In this document: positions 10,093-19,991 of the stretch, piece after piece | Layout: each line of letters begins with the position of its first letter | How positions within the stretch are numbered: the first letter of the stretch is position 1 | Source: Pseudomonas putida | GTDB lineage: Bacteria > Pseudomonadota > Gammaproteobacteria > Pseudomonadales > Pseudomonadaceae | Direction of reading: 5' to 3' | Length of the DNA stretch: 64,000 bases | NCBI GenBank assembly: GCA_041071465.1 | Contig: CP163498.1 | Location: forward strand, 3,428,001 to 3,492,000 | The notes under the pieces: generated by a model | Told to the model about the DNA's origin: nothing | Seen by the model: the letters and a program-made list of their open reading frames with translations, nothing else | The model's database searches: none | Made by a program: the position numbers and the translations under genes

Positions 10093-10491
10093 TCAGCGAA
10101 TCGGGTCGACTTTGATACGTACCGATTGTGGGTCACTGCCGTCGAGCGCGACACCATGGTGTTCGGTATTGATGAACAGCAGCTTTCCATCCAGCTCGAT
10201 GCGCGCGCTTACCGCGTAGCGGTGGCCAGGTTTGACCTGGGCCGGGTCGTAGGTGAGGTGGAACGGCAACGGTACGTTGCCTTTGACCGGGCCGGCCTGG
10301 CGGGCCAGGGTTACGGCGGGTGCGTCCATCAGCGACACGTCCTGCAGTTCCACGCTCAGGGTGGCGGCAGGTGGCAGGGCGATACGCTGCAGGTAGAAGA
10401 CTTCACCGTCCAGGCTGGCCTGGTTGGATGGGGTTTGGCTGGAACAGGCTGCGAGCAGGGATGCGCAACACAGCATAAAGAGCTTTTTCAT
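10093..10491 (-). CDS. YbaY-family lipoprotein
   Basis: 132 residues. The start at 10491 (MKKLFMLC) gives a short lipoprotein signal with LLAAC (Cys16), whereas the longer open frame to 10650 adds nothing sensible. After the lipid anchor comes a single beta-rich domain of the YbaY / type III secretion pilotin-like family (QRIALPPAATLSVELQDVS). Likely attached to the outer membrane (Ser at +2), function unknown. A REP-free 76-base gap separates it from plsB, which is on the same strand. Confidence 0.8.
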   Translation of the reverse strand: MKKLFMLCCASLLAACSSQTPSNQASLDGEVFYLQRIALPPAATLSVELQDVSLMDAPAVTLARQAGPVKGNVPLPFHLTYDPAQVKPGHRYAVSARIELDGKLLFINTEHHGVALDGSDPQSVRIKVDPIR

Positions 10492-10567
10492 GGTATCTCC
10501 GAAGTCCTTGGCGTTGGCTTGTGGCCAACCCCAGGGACTGTAGCGGATTTTCCCGACGGATAAAGCC

Positions 10568-13053
10568 TCAGATGGTCGAAGATTCCAGCCCGTCGTCACG
10601 GTGCAGGGCCACCTGGCGGATCGACAGGCGCAATTCGGCCGACAGCACACGCTTGGCCACGCCCTCGGCCAGCTCGCCGAGCTTGTCGTGATACCCCAGC
10701 TTGCCTTGTGTGTCGGTGTGCAGCACGCCTTGCTGCAGCAGGGTCTGGATGAAGTGGCGGAACAGCGTCTTGTCGAAGAATTCCGGGGCGTTCAAGCCAT
10801 GCAAAATCGACAGGCGCTGGGCCATCATCACGCACAGGTCTTCCAGCGCTTCGGCGCTGAGGCTGTTCTGCCCGCTGTTGATCAGCAGCGAAGTGGCCAT
10901 GTAGAAGCGCTGCAGGGTCTGGGTGATAGTGCGGGCGAGCAGGGTTAGTAGCACGAACTGCCGCGAGCTTGGCGCCGGGCGTACGTACACGTCGTTCTCC
11001 TGGCGTAGCAGGCCTTGCTCGACCAGCGCGGCCAGCCATTGGTCGATGACCTCGTCCAGCTGCTCCGGCGCCCAGCGCAGGAACAGCTCGGCCTGCAGGT
11101 AGGGGTAAAGCGCGTGCACATACTGGCCCAGCAGTTCGCGGCTCATGCGCGAGCTGCTGAGGAAGAAGCTGGCCAGCAGCGCCGGCAGGGCGAAGATGTG
11201 CAGCACGTTGTTGCGGTAATAGGTCATCAGTACCGCATTGCCTTCATCCAGGAAGAGGATGCGGCCCAGGGCGTCCTTCTGCTCAGCCACCAGGTTCATG
11301 CTGCGCACGTGTTCGATCAGCGCCTGGCCGTCGCCATCGGGCAAGGTGGTGTGCGGCGAGTAGGGCACCTGGCGCAGCAGGGCCAGGTACAGGTCGAGCA
11401 CGCGGGTCAGGGCGCGCTCGTCCAGGGCCAGGCGGCTGGTGGACAGCAAAGCCAGGGCCACCAGGTTGACCGGGTTGATGGCGGCCGCCTCGTTGAGGTG
11501 ACGGGCCACGGTTTCACCCAGGCGGGTGGTGGTGGCGTTGAGCCAATCCGGGCGGTACTGCGGGCCGTGATCCTGTTCGCGCCAGCCGGGCTGCTGCTGG
11601 TCGAGGAAACCGGCCAGGCGGATCGGTTCGCCGAAGTTGACGTAGACCTGGCCAAAGCGCTGCTTGAGTGCACCGAACACCTTGAAGATGTCGAGCACCG
11701 ATTCTTTCTTCTTGCTGGCGCCGCGCAGTTCGCCCAGGTAGGTGCGGCCTTCGAGCACGCGCTCGTAGCCGATGTACACCGGCACGAACACGATTGGCGT
11801 ACGTGACGAACGCAGGAAGCTGCGCAGGGTAATGGCCAGCATCCCGGTGCGCGGCTGCAGCATGCGCCCGGTACGCGAGCGGCCGCCTTCGACGAAGTAC
11901 TCGACCGGGAAGCCCTTGGTGTACAGGGTGTGCAGGTACTCGTTGAACACCGCCGTGTAAAGCGGGTTGCCCTTGAAGGTGCGGCGCATGAAGAACGCGC
12001 CACCGCGGCGCAGCAGGTTGCCCACCACTGGCATGTTGAGGTTGATGCCCGCAGCCACGTGCGGCGGGGTGAGGCCGTTGCGGAACAGCAGGTACGACAG
12101 CAGCAGGTAATCGATGTGGCTGCGGTGGCACGGCACGTAGATCACTTCGTGGCCGGGGGCTATGCCCTGAACCTGTTCGATGTGGTTGACCTTGATGCCG
12201 TCGTAGATCTTGTTCCAGAACCAGCTGAGTACCACTTCGAGAAAGCGTATGACGGTGTAGGTGTAGTCCGAGGCGATTTCGTTGCCGTAGCGCAGTGCCT
12301 GGGCTTCGGCCTTGGCAAGCGGCAGGTTTTCTCGCTGGGCCTCGTCGGCGATGGCCTGGCGCACCAGTGGCGCGTGAACCAACCCCTTGACCAGGTTGCG
12401 CCGGTGCGAGATGTCCGGGCCGATGACGGCAGTCTTGAGGTTGCGAAAATGCACGCGCATCAGGCGCTGGGCCATGCGCACGGTGCGCGCGTGGCCTTTG
12501 TTGTGCTGCACCAGTTCACGCAGGTGGATCGGCGCGGAGAACTGCACCCGAGTCTTGCGCCCCAGAATCAGTACGGTCAGCAGCCGGCGCAGGCGCCCGG
12601 TCACCGCCCAGCTGTCGGCGAACAGCAGCTTCCATGGGCTGGATTCGCTGGCCGGGGTCTGCCCCCAGAACACGCTGACTGGAATGATCTGCGCATCTTC
12701 TTCGGCATGCTGGCTGACCGCCGCCACCAGGCGCTCAAGCGTAGGCGGGGCACCACTTTTGTCCTGGCGCCCGAGCCAGTCCGGGTCGGGGGTCAGGTAG
12801 AAGAACGCGGCCGGCTCTTGCAGTGGGCCGACGGCTACCGGCAGCACCGGGCGCGGCAGCCCCGCCTTGGTGCATTCGTGGTCGAGCACGGCCAGGTCGG
12901 TGAGCGACGGCGAGGGCAGGGCATAGAACACTGGCCGGCTGCGGTCGAGGTTGAGGGTCATGGAAGACTGGTTGATGGTCTCGGAGCGCACCCACAGGTA
13001 CAACAGGCGACGCAGGCCGCCGAAGATCAGGCGGTGCAGGGGGAACGGGTCAT
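10568..13053 (-). CDS. plsB: Glycerol-3-phosphate 1-O-acyltransferase PlsB (frameshifted near its start as read)
   Basis: Inner-membrane enzyme that puts the first acyl chain on glycerol-3-phosphate for phospholipids. The acyltransferase HX4D motif is HRSHID at about residues 309-314, and the substrate motif EGGRSRTGR is near 390. As read, the open frame begins only at 13003. The expected start is ATG at 13053 (MTRSP), but the plus-strand GGGGG at 13039-13043 puts a stop after eight codons. One more G restores a continuous reading through [18 protein letters not shown] and a protein of 828 residues, the length I recall for P. putida PlsB. The gene is intact otherwise. Confidence 0.92.
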
Positions 13054-13153
13054 GGGGTGTGTGCCCTGGGTGTGATTTTCAGGTGAGTATCCAGCTATTT
13101 AGTCTGCCGTATCGGCGTAAGTTCAGCAAAAATCGGCCAACTGCGGGACCGTC

Positions 13154-13183
13154 ATCAATTTTTTTTGTTCTGTGTCATATACT
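13154..13183 (+). promoter_or_regulatory. Possible sigma-70 promoter of the cold-shock gene
   Basis: A TATACT -10 box lies at 13178-13183 after an AT-rich run (ATCAATTTTTTTTGTTCTG); no good -35 hexamer is seen at 16-18 bases. A start near 13190 would give a leader of about 95 bases, as long leaders are common in cold-shock mRNAs. Confidence 0.35.
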
Positions 13184-13286
13184 CGGCCTGCCACTTGCAG
13201 GATATTTCAGCAAGCGGCGTTGGCACGGGGCAGGTCGCCTCATGCCTGCAAGGCGATCTTCACAATAAAAAACCGGAGTAGTTCAG

Positions 13287-13496
13287 ATGTCGTCTCGTGA
13301 GACTGGGAATGTAAAGTGGTTCAACGATGCCAAGGGTTATGGCTTCATTCAGCGCGAAGGTGGTGCGGATGTATTCGTCCACTATCGGGCGATCCGCGGT
13401 GAGGGGCATCGTACCCTGGTCGAAGGGCAGCGGGTGGAATACGCCTGCGTGCAGGGCCAGAAAGGCCTGCAAGCCGAAGACGTAGTGGGCCTCTGA
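13287..13496 (+). CDS. Cold-shock (CSD) nucleic-acid-binding protein
   Basis: 69-residue single cold-shock domain that binds single-stranded RNA or DNA. RNP1 is KGYGFI at 16-21 and RNP2 is VFVHY at 29-33; the usual Phe after VH is Tyr here. The Shine-Dalgarno CGGAG precedes the ATG by eight bases. The gene is monocistronic: divergent from plsB upstream and convergent with a small unknown gene downstream. Which Csp paralogue this is (and whether it is cold induced) cannot be told from sequence. Confidence 0.9.
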   Translation: MSSRETGNVKWFNDAKGYGFIQREGGADVFVHYRAIRGEGHRTLVEGQRVEYACVQGQKGLQAEDVVGL

Positions 13497-13517
13497 GCCT
13501 TTTGCGGTAGGCCTCAA

Positions 13518-13545
13518 GCTGCAAGTTGACCGTGTAACTTGCAGC
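13518..13545. terminator. Bidirectional terminator hairpin
   Basis: GCTGCAAGTT pairs perfectly with AACTTGCAGC around an eight-base loop, between the convergent ends of the cold-shock gene (13496) and the small unknown gene (13561). Confidence 0.6.
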
Positions 13546-13560
13546 CTGAAGCAACCTGTT

Positions 13561-13938
13561 TCAGCTGGTACGCCAGGTGATTTCCTCTTCACCATCGGCA
13601 CTGATGCGGACCCAGCGGTCGGCATCTTCTTCCCCGTCTTCCTCGACCCAGCCACCCGGCGCGCAGCGTACTTCCACACCGAGTGCGGCGAATGCGGCGT
13701 GGGCGCAGGCCACGTCATCAGCCCACGGCGTCTGGTCGCTTTCCAAGTAAAGGCTGTTCCATTTCCCTACAGCCTTGGGTAACCAGGTGACCGGAATGTT
13801 ACCGGCCCGACATTTGAAGGTATGGCCTTTCTGCTGCCATTCGCTGCACGGGCCGATTGCCTGGGTGAGCCACTCGGCAATCTGCTTGTGGTCGACGTCG
13901 GCGTCCTTCAGGTAGATCTCGATATCAGGTTGGCGCAT
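13561..13938 (-). CDS. Conserved hypothetical protein, 125 aa
   Basis: Acidic, soluble, 125 residues, no signal peptide or membrane helix. It begins MRQPDIEIYLKDADVDHK and has a Trp-rich C-terminal half (WVEEDGEEDADRWVRIS). I do not recognise a characterised family; the composition and its 18-base spacing behind rlmA on the same strand suggest a real, possibly cotranscribed gene. Function unknown. Confidence 0.7.
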   Translation of the reverse strand: MRQPDIEIYLKDADVDHKQIAEWLTQAIGPCSEWQQKGHTFKCRAGNIPVTWLPKAVGKWNSLYLESDQTPWADDVACAHAAFAALGVEVRCAPGGWVEEDGEEDADRWVRISADGEEEITWRTS

Positions 13939-13956
13939 AAAGGGCTCCGGGTGTGC

Positions 13957-14769
13957 TCAGTCTTGGCGCACGAAATAGTCATAACGCATGGAAACCGTAA
14001 CTTCGAACGGCTCGGGCTGGTCGATCACCCGGGCACGTTTTTCGGCGCTGGCGCGCCAGCCGTGCGGGGTCATGGCCAGCAGGTCGGCGCGGGCCTTGGG
14101 CGCAGCCAGGCTCAGGCGGAACTCGAGGGTTTCGCTGTGGGCATGGGCCATGCCTTCAGGGATCAAGGCCAGGTGTTTGTCGTCGGCGTAAGGGCGCACT
14201 TCATCGTAGAGCACTTCGCGCAGTTCCATCAGGTGGCCGCTGGTCGGTCCGACCCGCATCAGCCCACCGCCAGGGCTGAGCAGGCGCTTGGCCTCGGCCC
14301 AGTCCAGCGGGCTGAACACACTGGCGATGAACTGGCAGCTGGCGTCGGCCAGCGGCACACGGGCCATGCTGGCGACCATCCAGGTGACTTCCGGTGCACG
14401 GCGGCAGGCACGCTTGACCGCTTCGCGGGAAATGTCCAGTGCATAACCGTCGGCGGCCGGCAGGGCCTGGGCGAGCTGCGCGGTGTAGTAACCCTCGCCG
14501 CAGCCAATGTCCAGCCAGGCGCCAGGTTGACGCTCGGCAGCCAGCTCGGCCAGGCGACGGGCGACCGGCGCGTAGTGGCCACCGTCGAGGAAGTCGCGGC
14601 GGGCCTCGACCATAGCCTGGTTGTCACCTGGGTCGCGGCTGTTCTTGTGCTGCACCGGCAGCAGGTTCAGGTAACCCTGGCGGGCGCGGTCGAAGCGGTG
14701 GCCTGCCGGGCACGCCACACCGTTGTCGACTTGCGCCAGGGGCGCCTGGCAAAGAGGGCAGGCGAGCAT
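13957..14769 (-). CDS. rlmA: 23S rRNA (guanine-N1)-methyltransferase RlmA-type
   Basis: 270 residues. An N-terminal zinc site is formed by Cys4, Cys7, Cys20 and His24, and a Rossmann methyltransferase domain carries DIGCGEGYY at 87-95. This matches RlmA (RrmA), which methylates N1 of G745 of 23S rRNA in Gram-negatives. The ATG overlaps the dapE stop by one base (TGATG), so it is translated after dapE in the same transcript. Confidence 0.88.
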   Translation of the reverse strand: MLACPLCQAPLAQVDNGVACPAGHRFDRARQGYLNLLPVQHKNSRDPGDNQAMVEARRDFLDGGHYAPVARRLAELAAERQPGAWLDIGCGEGYYTAQLAQALPAADGYALDISREAVKRACRRAPEVTWMVASMARVPLADASCQFIASVFSPLDWAEAKRLLSPGGGLMRVGPTSGHLMELREVLYDEVRPYADDKHLALIPEGMAHAHSETLEFRLSLAAPKARADLLAMTPHGWRASAEKRARVIDQPEPFEVTVSMRYDYFVRQD

Positions 14770-15920
14770 CAGGCGAGCAACCGGACCAGGGTCTGGTAGT
14801 AGATCTCGGTCAGCAGGTCGAGGTCGCTGGCCAGGATCCGCTCGTCCACCTGGTGAATGGTGGCATTGACCGGGCCCAGTTCGACCACCTGGGTACCCAT
14901 GGTGGCGATGAAGCGACCATCGGAAGTGCCACCGCTGGTGGACGGCTGAGTGTCGCGCCCGGTGACGCCCTTGATGCTGGACGCTACCGCGTCGAGCAGT
15001 TCGCCCGGTTCGGTGAGGAATGGCAGGCCCGACAGTGCCCAGTCGATCGACCAGTCCAGTTCATGCTTGTCGAGAATCGCCGACACCCGCGCCTGCAGGC
15101 CTTCGACGGTGGACTCGGTGGAGAAGCGGAAGTTGAACAGCGCGGTCAGCTCGCCCGGGACCACGTTGGTAGCGCCGGTACCGGAATTGAGGTTGGAGAT
15201 CTGGAAGCTGGTGGGTGGGAAGAATGCGTTGCCTTCATCCCAGTGCTCGGCGGCCAGTTCTGCCAGCGCCGGGGCGGCGAGGTGGATCGGGTTGCGTGCC
15301 AGGTGCGGGTAAGCCACATGGCCCTGCTTGCCGCGCACGGTCAGTTTGGCGCCCAGCGAGCCACGGCGGCCGTTTTTCACCACATCACCCAGCAGGGTAG
15401 TGCTGGACGGTTCGCCGACAATGCACCAGTCCAGGCGCTCGTTACGCGCTTTCAGGCGCTCGACCACTGCCTTGGTGCCGTGGTGGGCCGGGCCTTCTTC
15501 GTCGCTGGTGATCAGGAACGCGACCTTGCCGCGGTGGTTGGGGTAGTCCTGCACGAAGCGCTCGCTGGCGATCACCATGGATGCCAGGCTGCCCTTCATG
15601 TCGGCGGCGCCTCGGCCGCAGAGCATGCCGTCGGCGTCGATCAGTGCTTCGAACGGTTCATGCTGCCATTGCTGCACCGGGCCGGTGGGCACTACGTCGG
15701 TGTGGCCGGCGAAACACAGAACCGGGCCGTCCTGGCTGCCGTGGGTGGCCCAGAAGTTGTCGACGTCTTCAATGCGCATTGGTTCCAGCTCGAAGCCCAC
15801 GGCGCCCAGGCGGTTCATCATCTGCGCCTGGCAGTCGGCGTCGACGGGGGTGACCGAGGGACGGCGGATCAGGTCGCAGGCCAGTTGAAGGGTAGGCGAG
15901 AGCTCGGCAGGCGCCGTCAT
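14769..15920 (-). CDS. dapE: Succinyl-diaminopimelate desuccinylase DapE
   Basis: 383-residue zinc aminoacylase-1/M20 enzyme that removes succinate from N-succinyl-LL-diaminopimelate in lysine and peptidoglycan synthesis. Metal and catalytic residues are visible: GHTDVVP (His73), GRGAADMKG (Asp107) and SDEEGPA (Glu141, Glu142). The start at 15920 (MTAPAELSP) is preceded by GGAGATTTACC; the longer frame to 16100 is not protein-like. Heads a dapE-rlmA unit. Its pathway partners dapD and dapC are also in this window. Confidence 0.95.
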   Translation of the reverse strand: MTAPAELSPTLQLACDLIRRPSVTPVDADCQAQMMNRLGAVGFELEPMRIEDVDNFWATHGSQDGPVLCFAGHTDVVPTGPVQQWQHEPFEALIDADGMLCGRGAADMKGSLASMVIASERFVQDYPNHRGKVAFLITSDEEGPAHHGTKAVVERLKARNERLDWCIVGEPSSTTLLGDVVKNGRRGSLGAKLTVRGKQGHVAYPHLARNPIHLAAPALAELAAEHWDEGNAFFPPTSFQISNLNSGTGATNVVPGELTALFNFRFSTESTVEGLQARVSAILDKHELDWSIDWALSGLPFLTEPGELLDAVASSIKGVTGRDTQPSTSGGTSDGRFIATMGTQVVELGPVNATIHQVDERILASDLDLLTEIYYQTLVRLLA

Positions 15921-16126
15921 GGTAAATCTCCGAAAGCAGGGCAAGGCAGGCAAGGAGCGGTAGTTTAAAGCAAAACCTATGTGTGAAGCGTGTGGTGTCG
16001 ATTGATCGCAACAGAACGCTTGCCTTGAGGGGAGGTATTTCACGCTGAATACGCAGTGCGGGTGGGGGTAGGTTGCATCGGCCCCTAGAGGGTCAACCAA
16101 CTCGTATCGAAAGGTAGAAGAGCGCT

Positions 16127-16774
16127 ATGAATATCAAGCAGTGGATTGCCATGGGTATGGCACTGGGATGCAGTACAGCCGTGTTCGCCAATACTACAGA
16201 TGTCATCGTCAGCGGAGTGATCAAGCCAAGTGCATGCACGCCGTCGCTCAGCGGAGGCGGAACGTTCGACTTTGGTGTCATCACGGCTGCCGAGCTCAGA
16301 GAGGATCGCGTGACCCGGTTCAAATCGCAGCCCCAGCAGCTTGCCGTGAACTGTGGTGCGCCAACTCGGTTCGCCTTGCGGGGCGTTGATGGTCGGGCAG
16401 ACAGCAATATGTTGCCTTCCAACGTTACGTTCGGCCTGGGTACCAATGATCTCGATCAGCGTATTGGGGCTTATTTCCTGCAAGGGATTGGAAGCTCTGT
16501 TGTCGTCGACGGGAACAGTTCAGTGACTCGTCTGATTACGGCCGACAGCGGCAAATCCTGGGCGCCGGACAGCAACTCAATTAATTTCAGCCTGTACAAC
16601 GGTAAGGAGGGCCACTTTCACGGCTTTGCGGTAGACGCGCAGATACCTACTGCCATCAAGCAGTTGACCGCTGACCTGCAGGTCGACATGAGCATCTCCG
16701 CGCTCAAGAACCTGACGGTCACCGACGACATCACCATCGATGGTGCTTCGACCATCGAGGTGTCCTACCTCTAA
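16127..16774 (+). CDS. DUF1120 fimbrial-type subunit
   Basis: 215 residues with a signal peptide cleaved near Ala21. The mature part is one DUF1120 domain: Cys37 and Cys76 (likely a disulfide), FDFGVI at 47-52, PTRFALR at 79-85, HGFA further on and a C-terminal beta strand ending in SYL. DUF1120 proteins are found as subunits of chaperone-usher loci. It is the first gene of a four-gene cluster (subunit, chaperone, usher, two-domain subunit), 106 bases before the chaperone. Most likely the main shaft subunit; this is inferred from position and size. The Shine-Dalgarno is GAAGAG. Confidence 0.82.
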   Translation: MNIKQWIAMGMALGCSTAVFANTTDVIVSGVIKPSACTPSLSGGGTFDFGVITAAELREDRVTRFKSQPQQLAVNCGAPTRFALRGVDGRADSNMLPSNVTFGLGTNDLDQRIGAYFLQGIGSSVVVDGNSSVTRLITADSGKSWAPDSNSINFSLYNGKEGHFHGFAVDAQIPTAIKQLTADLQVDMSISALKNLTVTDDITIDGASTIEVSYL

Positions 16775-16880
16775 GGGCGCACCGAGCGCGCGCTTGTCGC
16801 TACGATGGCAAGCGCGGGCTCGGTCCCTTCCCTCGCTCGCTGCCTTTCGGGCAGCGAGCCTGTCTTGTATCGAGTCGAGC

Positions 16881-17594
16881 ATGAGCAAATTGAAGCAATT
16901 GCTGTTGAGTGCTGGCTGCATGCTGCTGTCGATCAGCGGCGCCCAGGCCGCCGGCATGGTCCCGGAAACTTCCGTGGTGATCGTCAATGAAGCCGAAGGC
17001 GAGGCAACGATCACGGTGCGAAATGATGATCCAGCCCCAGCGCTGTTACTGGTAACCCTGCAGAACCTGCCGGAGGATGAGGAGCCCCTGTTGTTCCTCA
17101 CCCAGCCCGCCTGGCGTGTCGAGGCCGGCGAGCAGCAGCAGGTGAGGTTCATGCTGCGTGCAACCGCGCCTCTGCACACCCAGCGGTTGAAGCGGGTTGT
17201 ATTCGAAGGCGTGCCACAGCAGGAAGTGGCCGGTAAGCGTATTGCCAGGGTGGGGGTCAGTGTAAGGCAGAACCTGCCGGTCATCATTCACCCCAAGGGC
17301 CTGGCCCCCAACCGCTCGCCCTGGGAGGGCTTGCAGTGGCGCTACGGCACGCAAGGTTTACAGGTTGATAACCCGACGCCCTATGTGGTTAGGCTGGCGC
17401 AGGAAGTGAGGTTGATGCCTGCGAATGCGCAAGGCTACTTGCCACGCGCCTACATTTTGCCTGGCGAGTCGCTTGAGGTTCGCCTGGAATCGCCAGCCCC
17501 ACAGGCCCCGCAAAGTGTCAGGCTGTTCCCGGCCACAGTGTACGGCTTTGCCGTCGATGAATTTGAAGCGCCGTTACTCAGGGGCGGCAATTGA
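16881..17594 (+). CDS. Periplasmic pilus-assembly chaperone (PapD-like)
   Basis: 237 residues: signal peptide to about Ala23, then two immunoglobulin-like domains. The domain order fits usher-pathway chaperones, which hold subunits and deliver them to the usher. Unusually, where PapD has Arg8 (x-T-R-V-I-Y) this protein has ETSVVIV with Ser31, and where PapD has Lys112 (R-x-x-x-K) it has RQNLPVII with Pro133. Both subunit-anchoring positions therefore look substituted. The start at 16881 (MSKLKQ) begins the signal peptide. The stop overlaps the usher TTG start, so the two are translationally coupled. Confidence 0.85.
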   Translation: MSKLKQLLLSAGCMLLSISGAQAAGMVPETSVVIVNEAEGEATITVRNDDPAPALLLVTLQNLPEDEEPLLFLTQPAWRVEAGEQQQVRFMLRATAPLHTQRLKRVVFEGVPQQEVAGKRIARVGVSVRQNLPVIIHPKGLAPNRSPWEGLQWRYGTQGLQVDNPTPYVVRLAQEVRLMPANAQGYLPRAYILPGESLEVRLESPAPQAPQSVRLFPATVYGFAVDEFEAPLLRGGN

Positions 17595-19991
17595 ATGGGC
17601 GGGCCAAGAGCAGCCGAACAGCGAACTGGCAATGTCTGATGGCGCTCCCTTGGGCCTTTCTATTTCTTGAGTGCAGAGCCAGCGATGGCCTGACATTCGA
17701 TCTCGAACTCCTGCGTCAACGGGGTTTGAGTGAGGAGCTTGCGGCCTACTTTCGTGACATGCCGCGCTTCACCCCAGGCAATCACATCGTGAGCCTGACT
17801 ATAAACGGCTCACGATCAGGAACGGTACAGGCACGCTTTCTGAACGACGGCAGCTTGTGCATTGACACTGGCCTGCTCGAGGCGGGTGGGATTCGGTTGC
17901 CGACGGCTGCGGCGAGCGAAAGCCAGGGCTCCTGCATCGACTTGCTGTCAAGCTACCCACAGAGTCAGATACAGGCAGACCCTCAGTCCGCCAGTGTGAC
18001 CATGGTGGTGCCTGCGCAAGCCCTGCGCCCGGCCGCCGCAGGTGATGACCTTTCGGCTTATGACTCAGGTGGGTTCGCTGCAATGTTCAACTACGACGTG
18101 TCGATGCTCGATACGCGTTTCAAGGACGGCAGCAGCAGATCCTGGACTGCCCTTACCGAGCCGGGTTTGAACCTGGGGGACTGGATCGTGCGCAGCCGTC
18201 AGATTGCCAGTCTGGGGCAACAGGCAAGTCGGCTCAACGCACTGGAAGCCTACGCCCAGCGAACGTTCGCCGATCAGGCGACTGTCCTGCAGGTCGGTCA
18301 GATCCAGATGGGTAACCCCGTGCTGAGCGGCGTTTCGGTTGACGGTTTTCAGCTGTTTTCCGAGCAGGCGTTGGGCCATCTACAACAACGTCGCGTGGTT
18401 CAAGGCATCGCCAAGTCCCAAGCGAGGGTGGAGATCTACCAGCGCAACCGCCTGGTGTATGCCACCGTCGTGCCGCCAGGCCCGTTTTCCATTGATAGCC
18501 CTGCGCCAGTCGATGCCTTTGCTGAACTGGAAATGGTTATCCATGAAGCGGACGGTGAGGAGCGTCGCCTGACCTTGCCTGCCTCGCCGATGGCGGCGGG
18601 GTTGTCAGGAGGATACCAGTTCGGCATTGGTCAACTTCGCCACAGTCGCGCCGCGTCACCTTGGGTGCTTAGCGCCGGGTGGAGCGGGAGTGTGCTTGAT
18701 GGCTTGGAAGTGGGGGGAGGGCTAATTGCGACCGACAGCTATCAGGCTACCGGGTTCGCGCTCGGTGCTCAGCCGTGGACGCAGGCTCAGATGCAATGGT
18801 CGCTGGGCTACTCGCAGCCGTTGCATCAGGAGAGGGGGATGCAAAGCCAGATGACCCTGAACCAGCAGTTTGCCGGCGGATGGGGAGCGGGCTTGACCTA
18901 TGGGCTGCAGAGCCAAAGTTATCAGGACCTCCAGCAGGCGCTTGAGCCGTCAGGTCGCTTGGAGGGCTTGCGCGATTTTTTCAGCGTCGGCCTGTCATGG
19001 CAGGGCACTGGGCTGGGCAACTTCAGTGTCGGGGGCGGCCAATCGCGCACGCGTAATGGCCAGACCAGCAGCCAGGCAAACCTGCGCTGGGGAGCGACGT
19101 TGGGGCAGGTGTCATTGAATGCTGGTGTGGAATGGAGCCTCAGAGGAGCAGATGATCGAGGGCGTCTTCTTTACATGAGCGCTAGCGTGCCATTGGGCAC
19201 CAATCGTCGTCTTGGTGCCTCGACCCGAGCTTCAGGTGACCACTACCGTTCTTCATTCAACCTGCGAGAACAGGTCAGCGATACGTTAGGTTATCGCCTG
19301 AGTGGCAGTCACGATAGCCATGATCCGGCGCTGCTACCCAGTGTGGGGGTTTCCTGGCTGGCCCCCTTCAGCCAGGTGCAGCTGGATTACTCAAAGACTG
19401 GCGATTCTGCACGAACCCTGGCAGCCAACCTGCGCGGTGGGGCCCTTGGGCATGCACAGGGCATCACGCTAGCACCTTATTCCATTCAGGATACTTTCGC
19501 GCTCATCGAAGTGGGTGATCTTCACGGGGTGAAGGTCGATACGCCCAGCGGCCCCGTATGGACCGATCGCCAAGGCCGAGCCATTGCCTCACGGATTACC
19601 CCCTACGCAGACAATCGAGTGCAGGTGCAGCCCCGAAGCCTGCCGCGCAGTGTCGATCTGGCCAACAGCCTTGGCATCGTACGGGCAGGTCGAGGCGCGG
19701 TTTCCCAATTGAGTTTCATCGTCGAGCGGACCAGGCGCGTGCTGTTGCAGACTTTGCAGGGCGACGGGCCTGCCCTTGGCGGACAGTTCCATGGTAGTGG
19801 ATGCCAACGGAAGCTTCGTGACCATGGTGCAGGCCGGAGGCTTGATATTCCTGCATGACTTCCAAGAGGAAGAGCGCTACCACGTGACCTCGCCAGACGG
19901 CTCTGGTTGTGCCCTTGAGTTCACCCTCAGCGACAGCCCGGACCCGGAGCAATATTATGAAACGACCACCGCACGCTGCCATGCGATCTGA
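17591..19991 (+). CDS. Outer-membrane usher protein (frameshifted near its 3' end as read)
   Basis: Usher that forms the secretion and assembly pore for the subunits. The N-terminal domain, 24-strand barrel region and plug are recognisable (FNYDVSML, RVVQGIAKSQARVEIYQRN, PGPFSIDS). The best start is TTG at 17591, overlapping the chaperone TGA, with AGGGG before it; this gives a signal peptide with positive residues before LMALPWAFLFL. As read, the frame ends at 19858 in nonsense. Dropping one G from GGG at 19766-19768 restores DGLPLADSSMVVD and a normal usher C-terminal domain ending at 19991, total 799 residues. The corrected end overlaps the next gene. Confidence 0.85.
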
